Shown: positions 48,919-58,204, numbered from the stretch's first letter. The stretch: DNA of 64,000 bases from Streptomyces sp. NBC_01244 (GCF_035987325.1 NZ_CP108488.1:7378001-7442000), one strand, 5' to 3'. Numbers and translations: made by a program. Notes: generated by a model from the letters alone, not told the origin.

Positions 48919-49704
48919 TCAATGCCCCCGTTGCCGCGGAATCCGGCCCCGCTTGCCGTACGTGAGCGCCGCCCGCAGCTCGGGATCGGTGACCGCGCGC
49001 AGCCCCCGCAGCGCCACCGCGGTGAGCGAGCCCCGCACACCCCGTTCCCGGCCCAGCTCGACGAGGAGCCGCCGGCCGGCGGGGGAGGCCCACCCGGACT
49101 GCGCGTGCCCCTCGACCCGGGCTATGGCCAGGCAGCCCAGCGCGAGGATCAGCGGGAGCGCGAACCAGCACAGGATCATCGTGGTCGTGGTCCCCGGATC
49201 GGGTACGCACAGCGCGGCCACCAGCATGCCGAGGACCAGCACGGTGGCCCGCCGGACCGACCGGATCCCCGCGTAGACGCCCTGCCGGCCCCCGTCGCGC
49301 AGCGCGAGCCCGGCCTCCGAGAGCCGGTCCGCGAGGGCCCGTACGGCCGGATCCCGTGCCGCGACCGCCCGTATGGAGGTCACCGGCTCCTGCCCGTCCG
49401 GCCCGAACGCGCCGAGCACCGAGCACTCGTGCGGATCGCGGCCCACCGGATCGACCACCGTCGCCCAGCCCGTGTACGCGAGCAGCAGCCGCCGCTGACG
49501 CTGCATCGACAGCAGCGTCAGCTCGGCCACCCGCTCCGGGCCGCCGGCGAGGTAGGCGGCCTCGTACAGGTTCAGCTCGTCGTGGTGGTGGCGCGCGGCG
49601 GTGCCCGGCGGGGGCGCCTCCAGTTCGGCGGCGGCCTTCAGGAGCCGGGTGCACGCGATCAGCAGCCCTGCCCAGGCGATGAGGAGGAACAGGACCCAGA
49701 ACAT
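48919..49704 (-). CDS. TIGR04222-domain membrane protein without Cys tail
   Basis: A 261-residue paralogue of the downstream-numbered neighbour. N-terminal helix (FWVLFLLIAWAGLLIACTRLL), then LNLYEAAYLAGGPERVAELTLLSMQRQRRLL, the TIGR04222 core, a hydrophobic middle with two helices (about 145-190) and a C-terminal motif RGLRAVTDPELRAALTYG. It ends in a short basic tail (GKRGRIPRQRGH) with no cysteines, unlike its partner. Function unknown. Confidence 0.82.
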   Translation of the reverse strand: MFWVLFLLIAWAGLLIACTRLLKAAAELEAPPPGTAARHHHDELNLYEAAYLAGGPERVAELTLLSMQRQRRLLLAYTGWATVVDPVGRDPHECSVLGAFGPDGQEPVTSIRAVAARDPAVRALADRLSEAGLALRDGGRQGVYAGIRSVRRATVLVLGMLVAALCVPDPGTTTTMILCWFALPLILALGCLAIARVEGHAQSGWASPAGRRLLVELGRERGVRGSLTAVALRGLRAVTDPELRAALTYGKRGRIPRQRGH

Positions 49705-49787
49705 GTCCGAGTTCTACAAGATGTGGAACGGCCGGTACAGGGCTCTGCCGAGGTGTGAGCAGCTCGTGACGGGTCCGTGATGGGCGG

Positions 49788-50861
49788 TCAGGAACTGCTG
49801 CCACAGCTGGAACTGGACGAACTGCTACAACTCGAACCGCTGGAACTGCTGGAACAACTCGATCCGCTTGAGCCGCTGGAACAGCTCGACCCGCTGGATC
49901 CGCCGCCCCCGCAACCGCCCCCGGAGGACCCGCACCCCGAACTCGAGGAGCCGCAGCCCGACCCGCCGGAACCGCCGCCGTCGGAGCCCGCGCACCAGAC
50001 GACCGGGATCATCGAGGCCCCCGAGTCCGAGGCCCCGGACTCCCAGGAGGATCGCGAGCCGCCGGAACGACCGCGCGACTGGGCCGCCGCCAGCCGGGTC
50101 CCGCGGGCCGCCGGCACCAACTGCTCGCGCAGGTACGGGTCCCGCAGGCCCCGCAGCCCGAACAGCGAAGTCTGGACGTACGGGCTCTGGTCGGCCCCGT
50201 AGTGCGCACGGATGGCGCGCAGCGCCGCGGCCCCCGCCGGGGTGATCCGCTGCCGGGCGCGGGAGGCGCCGACGGTGCCCACCACGATTCCGCCCAGCAG
50301 GACGGGCAGCACCTCGGCGATGAACGGCACGCGGACGGATCCGGCCCCCTCCTGGAGCACGAAGGCGACGAAGGACAGGGGCAGCGAGAGGACCAGCACC
50401 ACTGCGCACACCACGGCCTGGATCACCCCGTGGCGCAGCCAGCGGTGCCGCCCGCCGGGGGTGGCGATCAGCCCGCGGGCGGCCAGGGCGTCGCCGGTCT
50501 CCTGCACGGCCGGGTCCCGCATGGCGGCGTAGCGGATCTGGTACAGCCACCCGGACGGAGCGCCCTGGCAGGCCTGGAGCACGGCCCGCTGGGCGGGGTC
50601 GCCGCCCCGCACTCCGGGCCGTACCTGGACGATGCCGGGCCCGCCGACCAGCATCCGGCCGTCGCAGAGCAGCGAGACGAGCGCGGCGTCCACCACCGCG
50701 CCCGGCCCGCCGGCCATGAAGGCGGCCTCGGACAGGTCGTGCAGGCGCGGGGCGGGCCGCAGGACGGGCGGCCGCGACTGCCGCAGGCCGCGCACGAGCA
50801 GGACGCCGGAGGCGATGACGCCGATCCAGACGGCCACGGCGAGGAAGTCGAAGAAGTTCAT
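49788..50861 (-). CDS. TIGR04222-domain membrane protein with Cys/Gly/Ser tail, candidate MNIO substrate
   Basis: 357 residues. One N-terminal helix, the TIGR04222 core ([26 protein letters not shown]), two central helices, then a conserved [16 protein letters not shown]. The last ~75 residues are nearly only Ser, Gly and eight Cys, spaced 12, 6, 6, 9, 8, 8 and 7 residues apart and ending SSSCGSSS. Its ATG overlaps the MNIO stop (ATGA), so the two are translationally coupled. Low-complexity Cys tails next to MNIO enzymes resemble precursor peptides. Modification is inferred. Confidence 0.85.
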   Translation of the reverse strand: MNFFDFLAVAVWIGVIASGVLLVRGLRQSRPPVLRPAPRLHDLSEAAFMAGGPGAVVDAALVSLLCDGRMLVGGPGIVQVRPGVRGGDPAQRAVLQACQGAPSGWLYQIRYAAMRDPAVQETGDALAARGLIATPGGRHRWLRHGVIQAVVCAVVLVLSLPLSFVAFVLQEGAGSVRVPFIAEVLPVLLGGIVVGTVGASRARQRITPAGAAALRAIRAHYGADQSPYVQTSLFGLRGLRDPYLREQLVPAARGTRLAAAQSRGRSGGSRSSWESGASDSGASMIPVVWCAGSDGGGSGGSGCGSSSSGCGSSGGGCGGGGSSGSSCSSGSSGSSCSSSSSGSSCSSSSSSSCGSSS

Positions 50862-52387
50862 GCCGCCCTCCCCACCAGGGCGCGGGCCCAGCGCACGGCC
50901 CGGCCCGGTGGCCTGGCACCGGCCCGGTCCCGCCACCAGAGCGTGAGCCGGCGCCGGGCGGCGGGGTCGGCGGGCAGGTTCCGGACCAGCAGGTGCTCGG
51001 CGAAGTCCAGCGCGTCGCGCCGGTACCCGGCGGTCATGGGCCGGTGCCGGGCGTAGCCGAGGAAGGCCTCCCGGTACGCGTCCTCCCCGCCCAGGATCCC
51101 GGGCAGCTCGGGCGCCAGCTTGGACACGACCCCGGCCCGCTTGGCCGCGAGCGCCCGCGCCTGCACGCGCACCCGCTGCCGGTCGAACCCCTCGGGCACC
51201 GGCGTCCCGGCCACCAGCGCCGACAAGAGCGCGGCCTGCCCGATCCCGACCCGAGTCCGCACGGCGTCCCACTCACCGCCCACCGCGCCGGACTCCACCT
51301 CGGCCCCGCCGACGCGCGCGGCGCGCGCCGGGCCGGACCCCACCCCAGCCCCGCCGGTGTTCGCGGCGCGGGTCGGGCCGGACCCCACCCCAGCCCCGCC
51401 GGTGTTCGCGGCGCGGGCCGGGCCGGACTCCACCTCAGCCCCGCCGGTGTTCGCGGCACTGGCCGGGCCGGAGCCCACCTCAGCCTCGCCGGCGTTTGAG
51501 GCGCGGGTCCGGGCAGCGCCCGGGGAACGGAGGAAGGGCGGGTCGGGGACGGCTCCCGCAGGGCCGCCCAGCACCCGCCGGATCGCGGCCAGCTCACCCG
51601 CCAGCTCCGCGTCAGGCGGAAAGTCGTCGTCCCGCTCCAGCAGGACCCCCGCTGGCTCCACCCGGGAGCGGAGCTCCGCGAGAACATCCAGCACGGCAGC
51701 CGGCACGGGATGCGCGTGCGTGTCGTGCCACACCCCACCCCGCTCCACGCCCCCGGCGACGTGCACGTACGCCAGCGCCTCCAGCGGGATCCCGTCCAGT
51801 ACGGCGACCGGGTCCTCCCCCCGGTTGACCCGGTTGGTGTGCAGGTTGGCCACGTCGATCAGCAGCCGCACCCCGGTCCGCTCGACGAGCTCCGTCAGGA
51901 ACTGCCCCTCGGTGAGTTCCTCCCCGGGCCACGACACCAGCGCCGCGATGTTCTCCAGCGCGAGCGGCACCGGCAGCGCGTCCTGCGCGATCCGCACGTT
52001 CGCGCAGAGCACGTCCAGCGCGTCCCGGGTCCGCGGCACGGGCAGCAGGTGCCCGGCTTCGAGCACCGGTCCCGGCGCGACCGAGGAGGTCCGTACGAAG
52101 GCGATGTGCTCGGTGACCAGCGGAGCCCCCAGCGCCACCGCCCGCTCCCCGAGCGCGGCCAGCTTCACGGGGTCCGGACGGTCGGCGCCGCCGATGCCCA
52201 GCGAGACCCCGTGCGGCACCACGCGGACCCCGCGTGCGAGCAGCCGCTCCAGGGACTCGGGCAGGTGGCCGGGGCAGATGTTCTCCGCCACGACCTCGAC
52301 CCAGTCCAAGCCCGGGAGGCTTTCCACCGCCCCCGCGATCTCCGGCCGCCAGCCGATGCCCACCCCCAGGTGTGCCATGGGCTTCAT
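50858..52387 (-). CDS. DUF692/MNIO-family enzyme with repeat linker and SCO6045-like C-terminal domain
   Basis: 509 residues. The TIM-barrel MNIO domain (about 1-275) retains the likely iron ligands: His59 ([12 protein letters not shown]), His94 (TEHIAF), Glu145 (LALENIA), Asp178/Asn181 ([11 protein letters not shown]), His209 (YVHVAGG), Asp222/His224 (HDTHAHPV) and Glu251. Characterised relatives (MbnB, TglH, ChrH) oxidatively modify Cys residues in peptides. Residues about 297-371 are five 15-residue repeats. A C-terminal helical domain (about 373-470) could replace the usual separate partner protein. ATG 52387 or 52378. Confidence 0.88.
   Translation of the reverse strand: MKPMAHLGVGIGWRPEIAGAVESLPGLDWVEVVAENICPGHLPESLERLLARGVRVVPHGVSLGIGGADRPDPVKLAALGERAVALGAPLVTEHIAFVRTSSVAPGPVLEAGHLLPVPRTRDALDVLCANVRIAQDALPVPLALENIAALVSWPGEELTEGQFLTELVERTGVRLLIDVANLHTNRVNRGEDPVAVLDGIPLEALAYVHVAGGVERGGVWHDTHAHPVPAAVLDVLAELRSRVEPAGVLLERDDDFPPDAELAGELAAIRRVLGGPAGAVPDPPFLRSPGAARTRASNAGEAEVGSGPASAANTGGAEVESGPARAANTGGAGVGSGPTRAANTGGAGVGSGPARAARVGGAEVESGAVGGEWDAVRTRVGIGQAALLSALVAGTPVPEGFDRQRVRVQARALAAKRAGVVSKLAPELPGILGGEDAYREAFLGYARHRPMTAGYRRDALDFAEHLLVRNLPADPAARRRLTLWWRDRAGARPPGRAVRWARALVGRAA
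51287..51511. repeat. Five 45-bp tandem repeats within the MNIO gene
   Basis: Units begin at 51287, 51332, 51377, 51422 and 51467, each starting GCCGGA. They encode [19 protein letters not shown] 15-residue units, all in frame. Unit 5 contains CAGCCTCGCCGGCGTTTGAG, which matches the intergenic palindrome at 58205-58248 on the opposite strand. Confidence 0.9.
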
Positions 52388-52521
52388 GTCCCCTCGCCCC
52401 CTCTCATCGGTCCGTGTGCCGATGTCATGGCCCCGACGGAGCCGGGCCAACCCGCCCAGGGGGACGTTCAGAGCAACATTTGAGGTTCCCGGCCTGACCG
52501 GCAAGACCCGAAAGAGACGGC

Positions 52522-53271
52522 CTACAGCCGCGCCCGCAGCGCCGGATGGTCCGCGACCACCGTGCACGAGCCGGGCGCGATCTCGGTGAACCCCGCGTCC
52601 CGCACCACCGGCAGCCCGCTCCCCGACAGCTCCGCCCACCGCTCGCGCGCGGCCGTCCGTACGGCCAGCCGGAAGCCGGACTCCCGCCACGCGGCCCGTT
52701 CCGGGCCGGTCAGCTCCCACCACGCGAGCTGCGCCGCGTGTCCGGCCTGGGCCATGGCCTTGCCGGCCGACATGTCCAGAGCGGGGTTGAGCCAGAGGAC
52801 CGGCAGCCCGGCCTCCGCCGGAGCGACCGGCTCCGGGTCGTCCAGGTCGGTGCCCGAGACCTGGAGCTTGGCCAGCTCCTTGGGCCAGCCGTCGAGCGGG
52901 ACCGGCGGGAAGACCCGTACCTCCGAGTCGGCGCCGTGCACCGTGAGGCCCGGCAGGGTCCCGGCCTTGCGCCACTCCGCCCCGCGCGCCCTGCGCACCA
53001 CCTTGCGGATCCGCGCGTCCTGCCAGTCCCGGACCGCCGCCGCCCACTCGCCCTCGTCGGCCGAACGCTCGTCGGTGAGCAGGACGAGCACGGCGCGGGC
53101 GGCCGTCTCCAGGGCGTCGGTCCGGGCCGGCGGCTCCGCCTTCTCGATCCGCACCACCAGCGGGAGGACGTACTGCGGTGCGTCGTCGCGGGCGATCCGC
53201 TCCTGCCGGAAGGGGCTGTCGGACCCGACTGCGGGTACCTGGGTGTCGTGGCGCGTGTCCTCGGTGCTCAT
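52522..53271 (-). CDS. Peptidyl-tRNA hydrolase 2-like protein
   Basis: A 249-residue protein whose C-terminal ~110 residues carry the Pth2 signature ([23 protein letters not shown]) and end [13 protein letters not shown]. Pth2 enzymes release tRNA from peptidyl-tRNA. The N-terminal ~130 residues are an actinobacterial extension without known motif. ATG 53271. It is separated by 134 bp from the MNIO gene, so membership in that operon is possible but not shown. Confidence 0.82.
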   Translation of the reverse strand: MSTEDTRHDTQVPAVGSDSPFRQERIARDDAPQYVLPLVVRIEKAEPPARTDALETAARAVLVLLTDERSADEGEWAAAVRDWQDARIRKVVRRARGAEWRKAGTLPGLTVHGADSEVRVFPPVPLDGWPKELAKLQVSGTDLDDPEPVAPAEAGLPVLWLNPALDMSAGKAMAQAGHAAQLAWWELTGPERAAWRESGFRLAVRTAARERWAELSGSGLPVVRDAGFTEIAPGSCTVVADHPALRARL

Positions 53272-53342
53272 CCGGCCAAGGATGCCAGCATCAGCCTCCA
53301 GGCTGATGCCCGAGGGGCCCGGGACGGACGAGGATCGACCGC

Positions 53343-54017
53343 ATGAAGAGTGACCTTTTCGCGTCCGGGAACCTGGCCGAGGCGTCCGCCGTACCCGGGA
53401 TGACCCTGCAGAACGCCAAGTCCGTGAAGTACACCGTCAACGGTGAGATGCTCGCCCGCCAGGGCTCCATGGTCGCGTTCCGCGGGAACCTGCAGTTCGA
53501 GCGCAAGGGACAGGGCATCGGCGGCATGCTCAAGCGCGCCGTCACGGGCGAGGGGCTCGCGCTGATGTCCGTACGCGGGCAGGGCGAGGCCTGGTTCGCG
53601 CACCGGGCGGGCCACTGCTTCATCATCGAGTTCGAGCCCGGCGACGCCCTGACCGTCAACGGCCGCAACGTCCTGTGCTTCGATCCGACCCTCGGCTACG
53701 AGATCAAGATGCTCAAGGGCGCCGGCATGACCGGCGGCGGCCTCTTCAACAGCCTCTTCACCGGCACCGGGAGGCTCGCCGTCGTCTGCGACGGGAATCC
53801 GATCATCATCCCGGTCACCCCGCAGGCCCCGGTGTTCGTGGACACCGACGCGGTGGTCGGCTGGAGCGCCCGCCTGGAGGCGGCGCTGCACCGCTCCCAG
53901 TCCGTCGGCTCGATGATCCGCGGCGGCTCCGGCGAGGCCGTCCAGCTGAAGCTCAGCGGCGAGGGCTTCGTCATCGTCCGCCCGAGCGAGGCCACCGAGC
54001 CGGCCGCCGCCCACTGA
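53343..54017 (+). CDS. AIM24 family protein
   Basis: A 224-residue all-beta protein of the AIM24/TerD-related fold (LARQGSMVAFRGNLQFERKGQGIGGMLKRAVTGEGLALMSVRGQGEAWFA). Family role is unclear; mitochondrial AIM24 affects inner-membrane organisation. ATG 53343 with GAGGA upstream. Divergent from the Pth2-like gene. Confidence 0.88.
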   Translation: MKSDLFASGNLAEASAVPGMTLQNAKSVKYTVNGEMLARQGSMVAFRGNLQFERKGQGIGGMLKRAVTGEGLALMSVRGQGEAWFAHRAGHCFIIEFEPGDALTVNGRNVLCFDPTLGYEIKMLKGAGMTGGGLFNSLFTGTGRLAVVCDGNPIIIPVTPQAPVFVDTDAVVGWSARLEAALHRSQSVGSMIRGGSGEAVQLKLSGEGFVIVRPSEATEPAAAH

Positions 54018-54038
54018 CCGCGCAGTAGGCTCGTACGC

Positions 54039-54239
54039 ATGGACCAGACGGAGCAGCACGCGCCCGACTCCTCGTACTGCCCCGCTCCCGCGGCCCCCGC
54101 CGGGCGGGTGCCCGGGCCGCCCTACGCCGACTGCGTGGAGTGCGGGAAGCCCACCGAGTACGGGGTCGCGACCCCGGGCGTGGTGCTGTGCCCGGTGTGC
54201 GAGTGGCAGGACGCGCAGCGCACGGCCTGCTCCGGCTGA
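54039..54239 (+). CDS. Small zinc-ribbon protein
   Basis: 66 residues. A CxxC pair (CVECGKPTEYG) and, 17 residues on, another (CPVCEW) form a zinc ribbon after a Pro/Ala-rich N-terminus. The start fits a leaderless transcript: TAGGCT at 54026-54031, seven bases, then ATG. Only 21 bp separate it from AIM24. Function unknown. Confidence 0.75.
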   Translation: MDQTEQHAPDSSYCPAPAAPAGRVPGPPYADCVECGKPTEYGVATPGVVLCPVCEWQDAQRTACSG

Positions 54240-54266
54240 GGCCGGAGCAGGAGCAGGGGGCGCGGG

Positions 54267-55208
54267 CTACTTTCCGATGAGGTCGGAGACCTTGACGAAG
54301 CGGTAGCCGCGCTTGCGCAGCTCCGGGACGATCTTCCGGATGGCCTCCTCGGTGACCGGGGCCGCGCTGCGCGTGCAGTGCATGACCACGACCGAGCCGG
54401 GCTTCACCCCGGCCAGGACCTGCTCGGCCACCGCGTCGGGATCCTTCGCGAACGCGTCCCCGCTGACCACGTCCCACTGGACGGCCGTGACCTTGGCCGT
54501 GGAGATGGCCCGGAGCGCCTGGTCGTCGTAGCAGCCGCCGGGGAAGCGGAAGTACGGGACGGTGTTGACCGCGCCCGCCTTGTGGAAGGCCTCGAAGGCC
54601 CGGTCCACGTCGGCGCGGGCGGCCGCCTCGTCGAGGGTGGGGAGTCCGTAGCAGGGGGACTTGAAGGCGTGGTGGCTGTACGAGTGGTTCGCGATCTCGA
54701 AGTTCGGGTCGGTGCCGATGGACTTCGTCTGGTCCGGGTACTCCTCGGCCCAGCGGCCCGTCATGAACACCGTCGAGGGCACCTTGAGGGTGCGCAGCGT
54801 GGAGATCAGCCGCGGGTTGTCGAAGTGTTCGCCGTCCGCCGCGCGCGGCCCCTGATCGGAGGTCATGTCGGCGTCGAAGGTCAGCGCCACCGTCTTGTCG
54901 GTCCGCTGCTTCGCGCGGTCGAAGACGGGGGTCAGGCCGCCCGGACCGGGAGCCAGGGTCGGCGCCTTGCCGGGGGCACCGGCCCGCGGGGACGCCGGCG
55001 GACTGCTCCGGGGGCTCGCCGGCGGGGCGGCGGACCCCGCGGTGGAAGGGGAGGCGGAGGCCGGAGCGGAAGGGGCCGCGGAGGCTCCCATCCGGGCCCG
55101 GCCGCCGGCGTCCGGCGTACCGGTGCCGCCCCCGCACGCGGCGAGGGCGGCACTGAGAGCTGCTACGGCCGCGACGGCAGCCGTCGTCCTGCGCACTGAG
55201 ATGGTCAC
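54267..55208 (-). CDS. Polysaccharide deacetylase lipoprotein (NodB type)
   Basis: A 313-residue exported lipoprotein (lipobox LAAC) with a long Ala/Pro/Ser linker and a CE4/NodB domain: TFDADMT (motif 1, with Ala in place of the first Asp partner seen in TFDDG), NHSYSHH (His metal ligands), RFPGGCYD, and VVMHC near the end. It likely deacetylates peptidoglycan or another envelope glycan. GTG 55208 is preferred; TATATT eight bases upstream suggests a near-leaderless promoter in the 17-bp gap after ppk2. Confidence 0.86.
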   Translation of the reverse strand: MTISVRRTTAAVAAVAALSAALAACGGGTGTPDAGGRARMGASAAPSAPASASPSTAGSAAPPASPRSSPPASPRAGAPGKAPTLAPGPGGLTPVFDRAKQRTDKTVALTFDADMTSDQGPRAADGEHFDNPRLISTLRTLKVPSTVFMTGRWAEEYPDQTKSIGTDPNFEIANHSYSHHAFKSPCYGLPTLDEAAARADVDRAFEAFHKAGAVNTVPYFRFPGGCYDDQALRAISTAKVTAVQWDVVSGDAFAKDPDAVAEQVLAGVKPGSVVVMHCTRSAAPVTEEAIRKIVPELRKRGYRFVKVSDLIGK

Positions 55209-55225
55209 ATACGCAAAATATATGA

Positions 55226-56623
55226 CTATGTGGCAAGCAGGCGGATGCGGCACTCCTCCACGTCGAAGTCACCCTTCGGGTACTGCGGCGCGATGCCCTC
55301 CAGATGCTCCAGCAGCAGTTTGCTGATCGCCCAGTTGCGGTACCACTTGCGGTCCGAGGGGACGACGTACCAGGGCGCGGCCTCCGTGGAGCAGCGCTCC
55401 AGGGCCAGTTCGTACGCCTGCTGGTACGCGGGCCACACGGAGCGCTCCTCGATGTCGCCCGCGTTGAACTTCCAGTGCTTGTCCGGGGTGTCGAGCCGCT
55501 CCAGGAGCCGCTTGCGCTGCTCCTCGTAGCCGATGTGGAGGAAGACCTTCACCACGGTGACGCCGTCGTCGGCGAGGGACTTCTCGAACCGGTTGATCTG
55601 CGCGTAGCGGCGGCCCAGCTGACTGCGCGGCACCAGGTCGCGGACGCGGGCGATGAGGACGTCCTCGTAGTGCGAACGGTCGAAGATGCCGATCTCGCCC
55701 GGCTGGGGGAGCGCCTTCATGATGCGCCAGAGGAAGGGGTGGTTCTGCTCCTCGGACGTGGGCGCCTTGAAGGCCTTGATCCGGCAGCCGGAGGGGTTGA
55801 ACAGGCCGATCACGTGCTTGACGGTGCCGCCCTTGCCGCTGGTGTCCATGCCCTGGAGCACGAGCAGGACGCGGCGGCGGTCGCCCGCGGTGCTGGCGGC
55901 GTACAGCCGTTCCTGGAGGGAGGCGAGCCGCTCGCCCATCAATGCGGTGGCCGCCACGCCGGCCGCCTTGTCGGTGGGACCGCCCGGGGTCGCTCCGGGG
56001 TGGAAGGCCCCGAGGTCGACGCGCTCGCCGGAGGGCACGCGGAGCAGGGGGCTCAGGGGGGCGTCGTACCCGTGACCGCGGCCGTGCCCGTACCCGTGCC
56101 CGTGGCCTCCGGACTTGCGGGTTCCGCCCTTGGAGCCCTTGGAGTTCTCGGCGGAGATGCGGAGCAGCTCGCGCAGGGAGAGGGGCTTGGACTTCGGCTT
56201 CGCGGCGGTGGCTGTGGTGGCGGCATCGGGCTCGGCCGTCTGCTCTCCCTTGGCGGGCGCGGCCGGCTTCGCAGCGCCTCCGGGGGCGCCCGCCTTCTCG
56301 GCCTTCCCGGCCTTGCCCGCCTTCGCCTCCTTGGAGGCCTTCCCGGCCTTGGGAGCCTTCTCCACCTTGGCTGCCCTCGCCGCCTTGGCCGGCTTCCCGG
56401 CCTTCTCACCCTTGGGGGTCTTCGAGGCCTTCGAGGTCTTCGAGCCCCCGGCGCCCTTGGCGGGCTTGTCGACCTCCGCGACCTCCGCGCCCTTGGCGGC
56501 CTTCGGGGTCTCCGCGTTCTCGACGACCTTGGCCGTCCCCGCGGGCTTGGTGCCCTTCCCGGACTTCGCCGTCTCCGTCGGCTCGGCCGACCCCGCCGGC
56601 TTCCTGCTGTCCTTCTTGGCCAC
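55226..56623 (-). CDS. ppk2: PPK2-family polyphosphate kinase with basic N-terminal extension
   Basis: A 465-residue enzyme using polyphosphate to phosphorylate nucleotides. The PPK2 core (about 225-465) has Walker A (LQGMDTSGKGG, near 258), Walker B (GIFDRSHYEDVLIARV) and the lid Arg region. The first ~145 residues are Lys/Ala/Gly-rich (AKAGKAGKAEKAG), like histone H1 tails, followed by GGHGHGYGHGRGHGYD at about 172-187. Typical PPK2 proteins are near 300 residues. The basic tail may bind polyphosphate or DNA and the His run metal. GTG 56623. Confidence 0.9.
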   Translation of the reverse strand: MAKKDSRKPAGSAEPTETAKSGKGTKPAGTAKVVENAETPKAAKGAEVAEVDKPAKGAGGSKTSKASKTPKGEKAGKPAKAARAAKVEKAPKAGKASKEAKAGKAGKAEKAGAPGGAAKPAAPAKGEQTAEPDAATTATAAKPKSKPLSLRELLRISAENSKGSKGGTRKSGGHGHGYGHGRGHGYDAPLSPLLRVPSGERVDLGAFHPGATPGGPTDKAAGVAATALMGERLASLQERLYAASTAGDRRRVLLVLQGMDTSGKGGTVKHVIGLFNPSGCRIKAFKAPTSEEQNHPFLWRIMKALPQPGEIGIFDRSHYEDVLIARVRDLVPRSQLGRRYAQINRFEKSLADDGVTVVKVFLHIGYEEQRKRLLERLDTPDKHWKFNAGDIEERSVWPAYQQAYELALERCSTEAAPWYVVPSDRKWYRNWAISKLLLEHLEGIAPQYPKGDFDVEECRIRLLAT

Positions 56624-56712
56624 CGCTACCTACCTCGATCCGTCGACTCCCTACGATCCTCCACCACAACGCAGTGGACCGCGACGTGACGAAAGACCAG
56701 GCCGGGCGGGCC

Positions 56713-56769
56713 GGAAGGCGGTACGGGCGGGCCGGAAGGCGGTACGGAAGGCGGTACGGAAGGCGGTAC
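56713..56769. repeat. 12-bp tandem repeats upstream of ppk2
   Basis: GGAAGGCGGTAC occurs four times: 56713-56724, then after a 9-bp spacer at 56734-56745, 56746-56757 and 56758-56769. They lie between ppk2 and the phoX-like stop codon. Confidence 0.85.
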
Positions 56770-56772
56770 GGA

Positions 56773-58113
56773 TCACTGCCACGGGCCCGTCACCGCGAAG
56801 GTGGTCCCGGGCGTGTACGCGTTCACGTACATGGTCCGGGCGTCGGGGGAGAAGGTGACCCCGGCGAACTCCCCCCACTCCGGAGCCCCCGGTTTCCCGA
56901 TGTCGGCGGCGTTGCGGGCCACCGGGTAGACCTCGCCCCCGGGGGTCACGCCGAAGACGTACTGCGCGCCGCCGCCGTCCTCGCACACCATCAGGCCGCC
57001 GTCGGGGGCCAGACAGATGTTGTCGGGGGAGTCTCCGGGCAGCTGGAGGTCCGCGGCCGGGCCGAACACCACGTCCAGCCGGAGCCGCGCGCGCAGCGGG
57101 TCGTAGAACCAGACCTGGCCGTGGTGGTCGGCGGGGGCGCCCTCGCGGGTGCGGGAGTAGCTGGAGACGAAGTGGACGCCGCCGTCGCCCCAGTAGCAGC
57201 CCTCCAGCTTCTGCGCGTGGGTGATCCCGCCGGGGCCGAAGTCCTGGAGCCGGATCGGGGTGCCGGACGCGGACGGGTCCGGCACGGGGACCCACTCCAC
57301 CGGGAACTGGGCCCCGGGCTCGTCCACCACCGCCAGGTTCGCCAGCCCGGGGACCCGCAGGGCCTCCAGTTCGCCGCCCGCGCGCAGGGAGCCCGGGCCG
57401 CCGAGGGGGCGGGTCGGCAGGAACCGGTAGAAGAGCCCGAAGGGTTCGACGAAGGCGTCCTCGGTCTCGTAGACCACACCGAGGTACGGGTCCACGGCGA
57501 CGGCTTCGTGCGCGAAGCGGCCCATCGCGGTGAGCGGGACGGCGCCGGAGCGGCGGGGGCCGGCGGGGTCGACCTCGAAGACGTAGCCGTGGTCGCGGGT
57601 GTAGCCGGCGGTGCCCGCCCGGTCCTCGGTCTCCTCGCAGGACAGCCAGGTGTTCCAGGGAGTACGGCCACCCGCGCAGTTGACGGCGGTGCCGGCGAGG
57701 GCGACGCGCTCGGCGGTGACGCGGCCGGCCGGGTCGAGGTCGAGGACGGTGCAGCCGCCGAGGGCGTACGGATCGTAGGTGAGCCCGTCGACGGGAGGGA
57801 CCCGCAGGGCGGCGGTGGTCCGGTTCTCGTGGTTGCGCACCAGCCGGACGCGGCCCTGCCCGGCGTCGAAGGCGGCCATGCCGTCGAAATTGCCCGGGAT
57901 GGTGCCCTCGCCCGAACGCAGCGGGTCGCCGGCGCGCGAGAGGACGCGGTACGTGAAGCCGGCCGGCAGGTCGAGCAGCCCGGCGGGGTCGGTGACGAGC
58001 GGGCCGTAGCCGCGGGCGGCGGCGGGGGCGGCGGCGCCGGTGAACAGCGCGCCGAGGGCTCCGCCGAAGGAGATGGCGGCGGCGGCCATCAGGCTGCGTC
58101 GGCTGAGGTTCAT
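56773..58113 (-). CDS. PhoX-like (DUF839) Tat-exported phosphatase
   Basis: A 446-residue secreted protein with a Tat signal (NLSRRSLMAAAAISFGGALGALF). The DUF839/PhoX propeller follows: RVLSRAGDPLRSGEGTIPGNFDGMAAF, LVRNHENRTTA, GGRTPWNTWLSCEETED, RFAHEAVAVDP and SPDNICLAPDGGLMVCEDGGG, which hold the Ca2+/Fe-binding Glu and Asp residues of PhoX. It releases phosphate from organic esters outside the cell. ATG 58113 has GGAG upstream. Confidence 0.88.
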   Translation of the reverse strand: MNLSRRSLMAAAAISFGGALGALFTGAAAPAAARGYGPLVTDPAGLLDLPAGFTYRVLSRAGDPLRSGEGTIPGNFDGMAAFDAGQGRVRLVRNHENRTTAALRVPPVDGLTYDPYALGGCTVLDLDPAGRVTAERVALAGTAVNCAGGRTPWNTWLSCEETEDRAGTAGYTRDHGYVFEVDPAGPRRSGAVPLTAMGRFAHEAVAVDPYLGVVYETEDAFVEPFGLFYRFLPTRPLGGPGSLRAGGELEALRVPGLANLAVVDEPGAQFPVEWVPVPDPSASGTPIRLQDFGPGGITHAQKLEGCYWGDGGVHFVSSYSRTREGAPADHHGQVWFYDPLRARLRLDVVFGPAADLQLPGDSPDNICLAPDGGLMVCEDGGGAQYVFGVTPGGEVYPVARNAADIGKPGAPEWGEFAGVTFSPDARTMYVNAYTPGTTFAVTGPWQ

Positions 58114-58204
58114 CGGCAACTCCGGGTGCGGGGGCGGTCTTCGACCGGCCCGTGGTACCACGCCGCCCCGCGATCCTCGCCGCGCCGCGCCCGGACCCCC
58201 TGGG

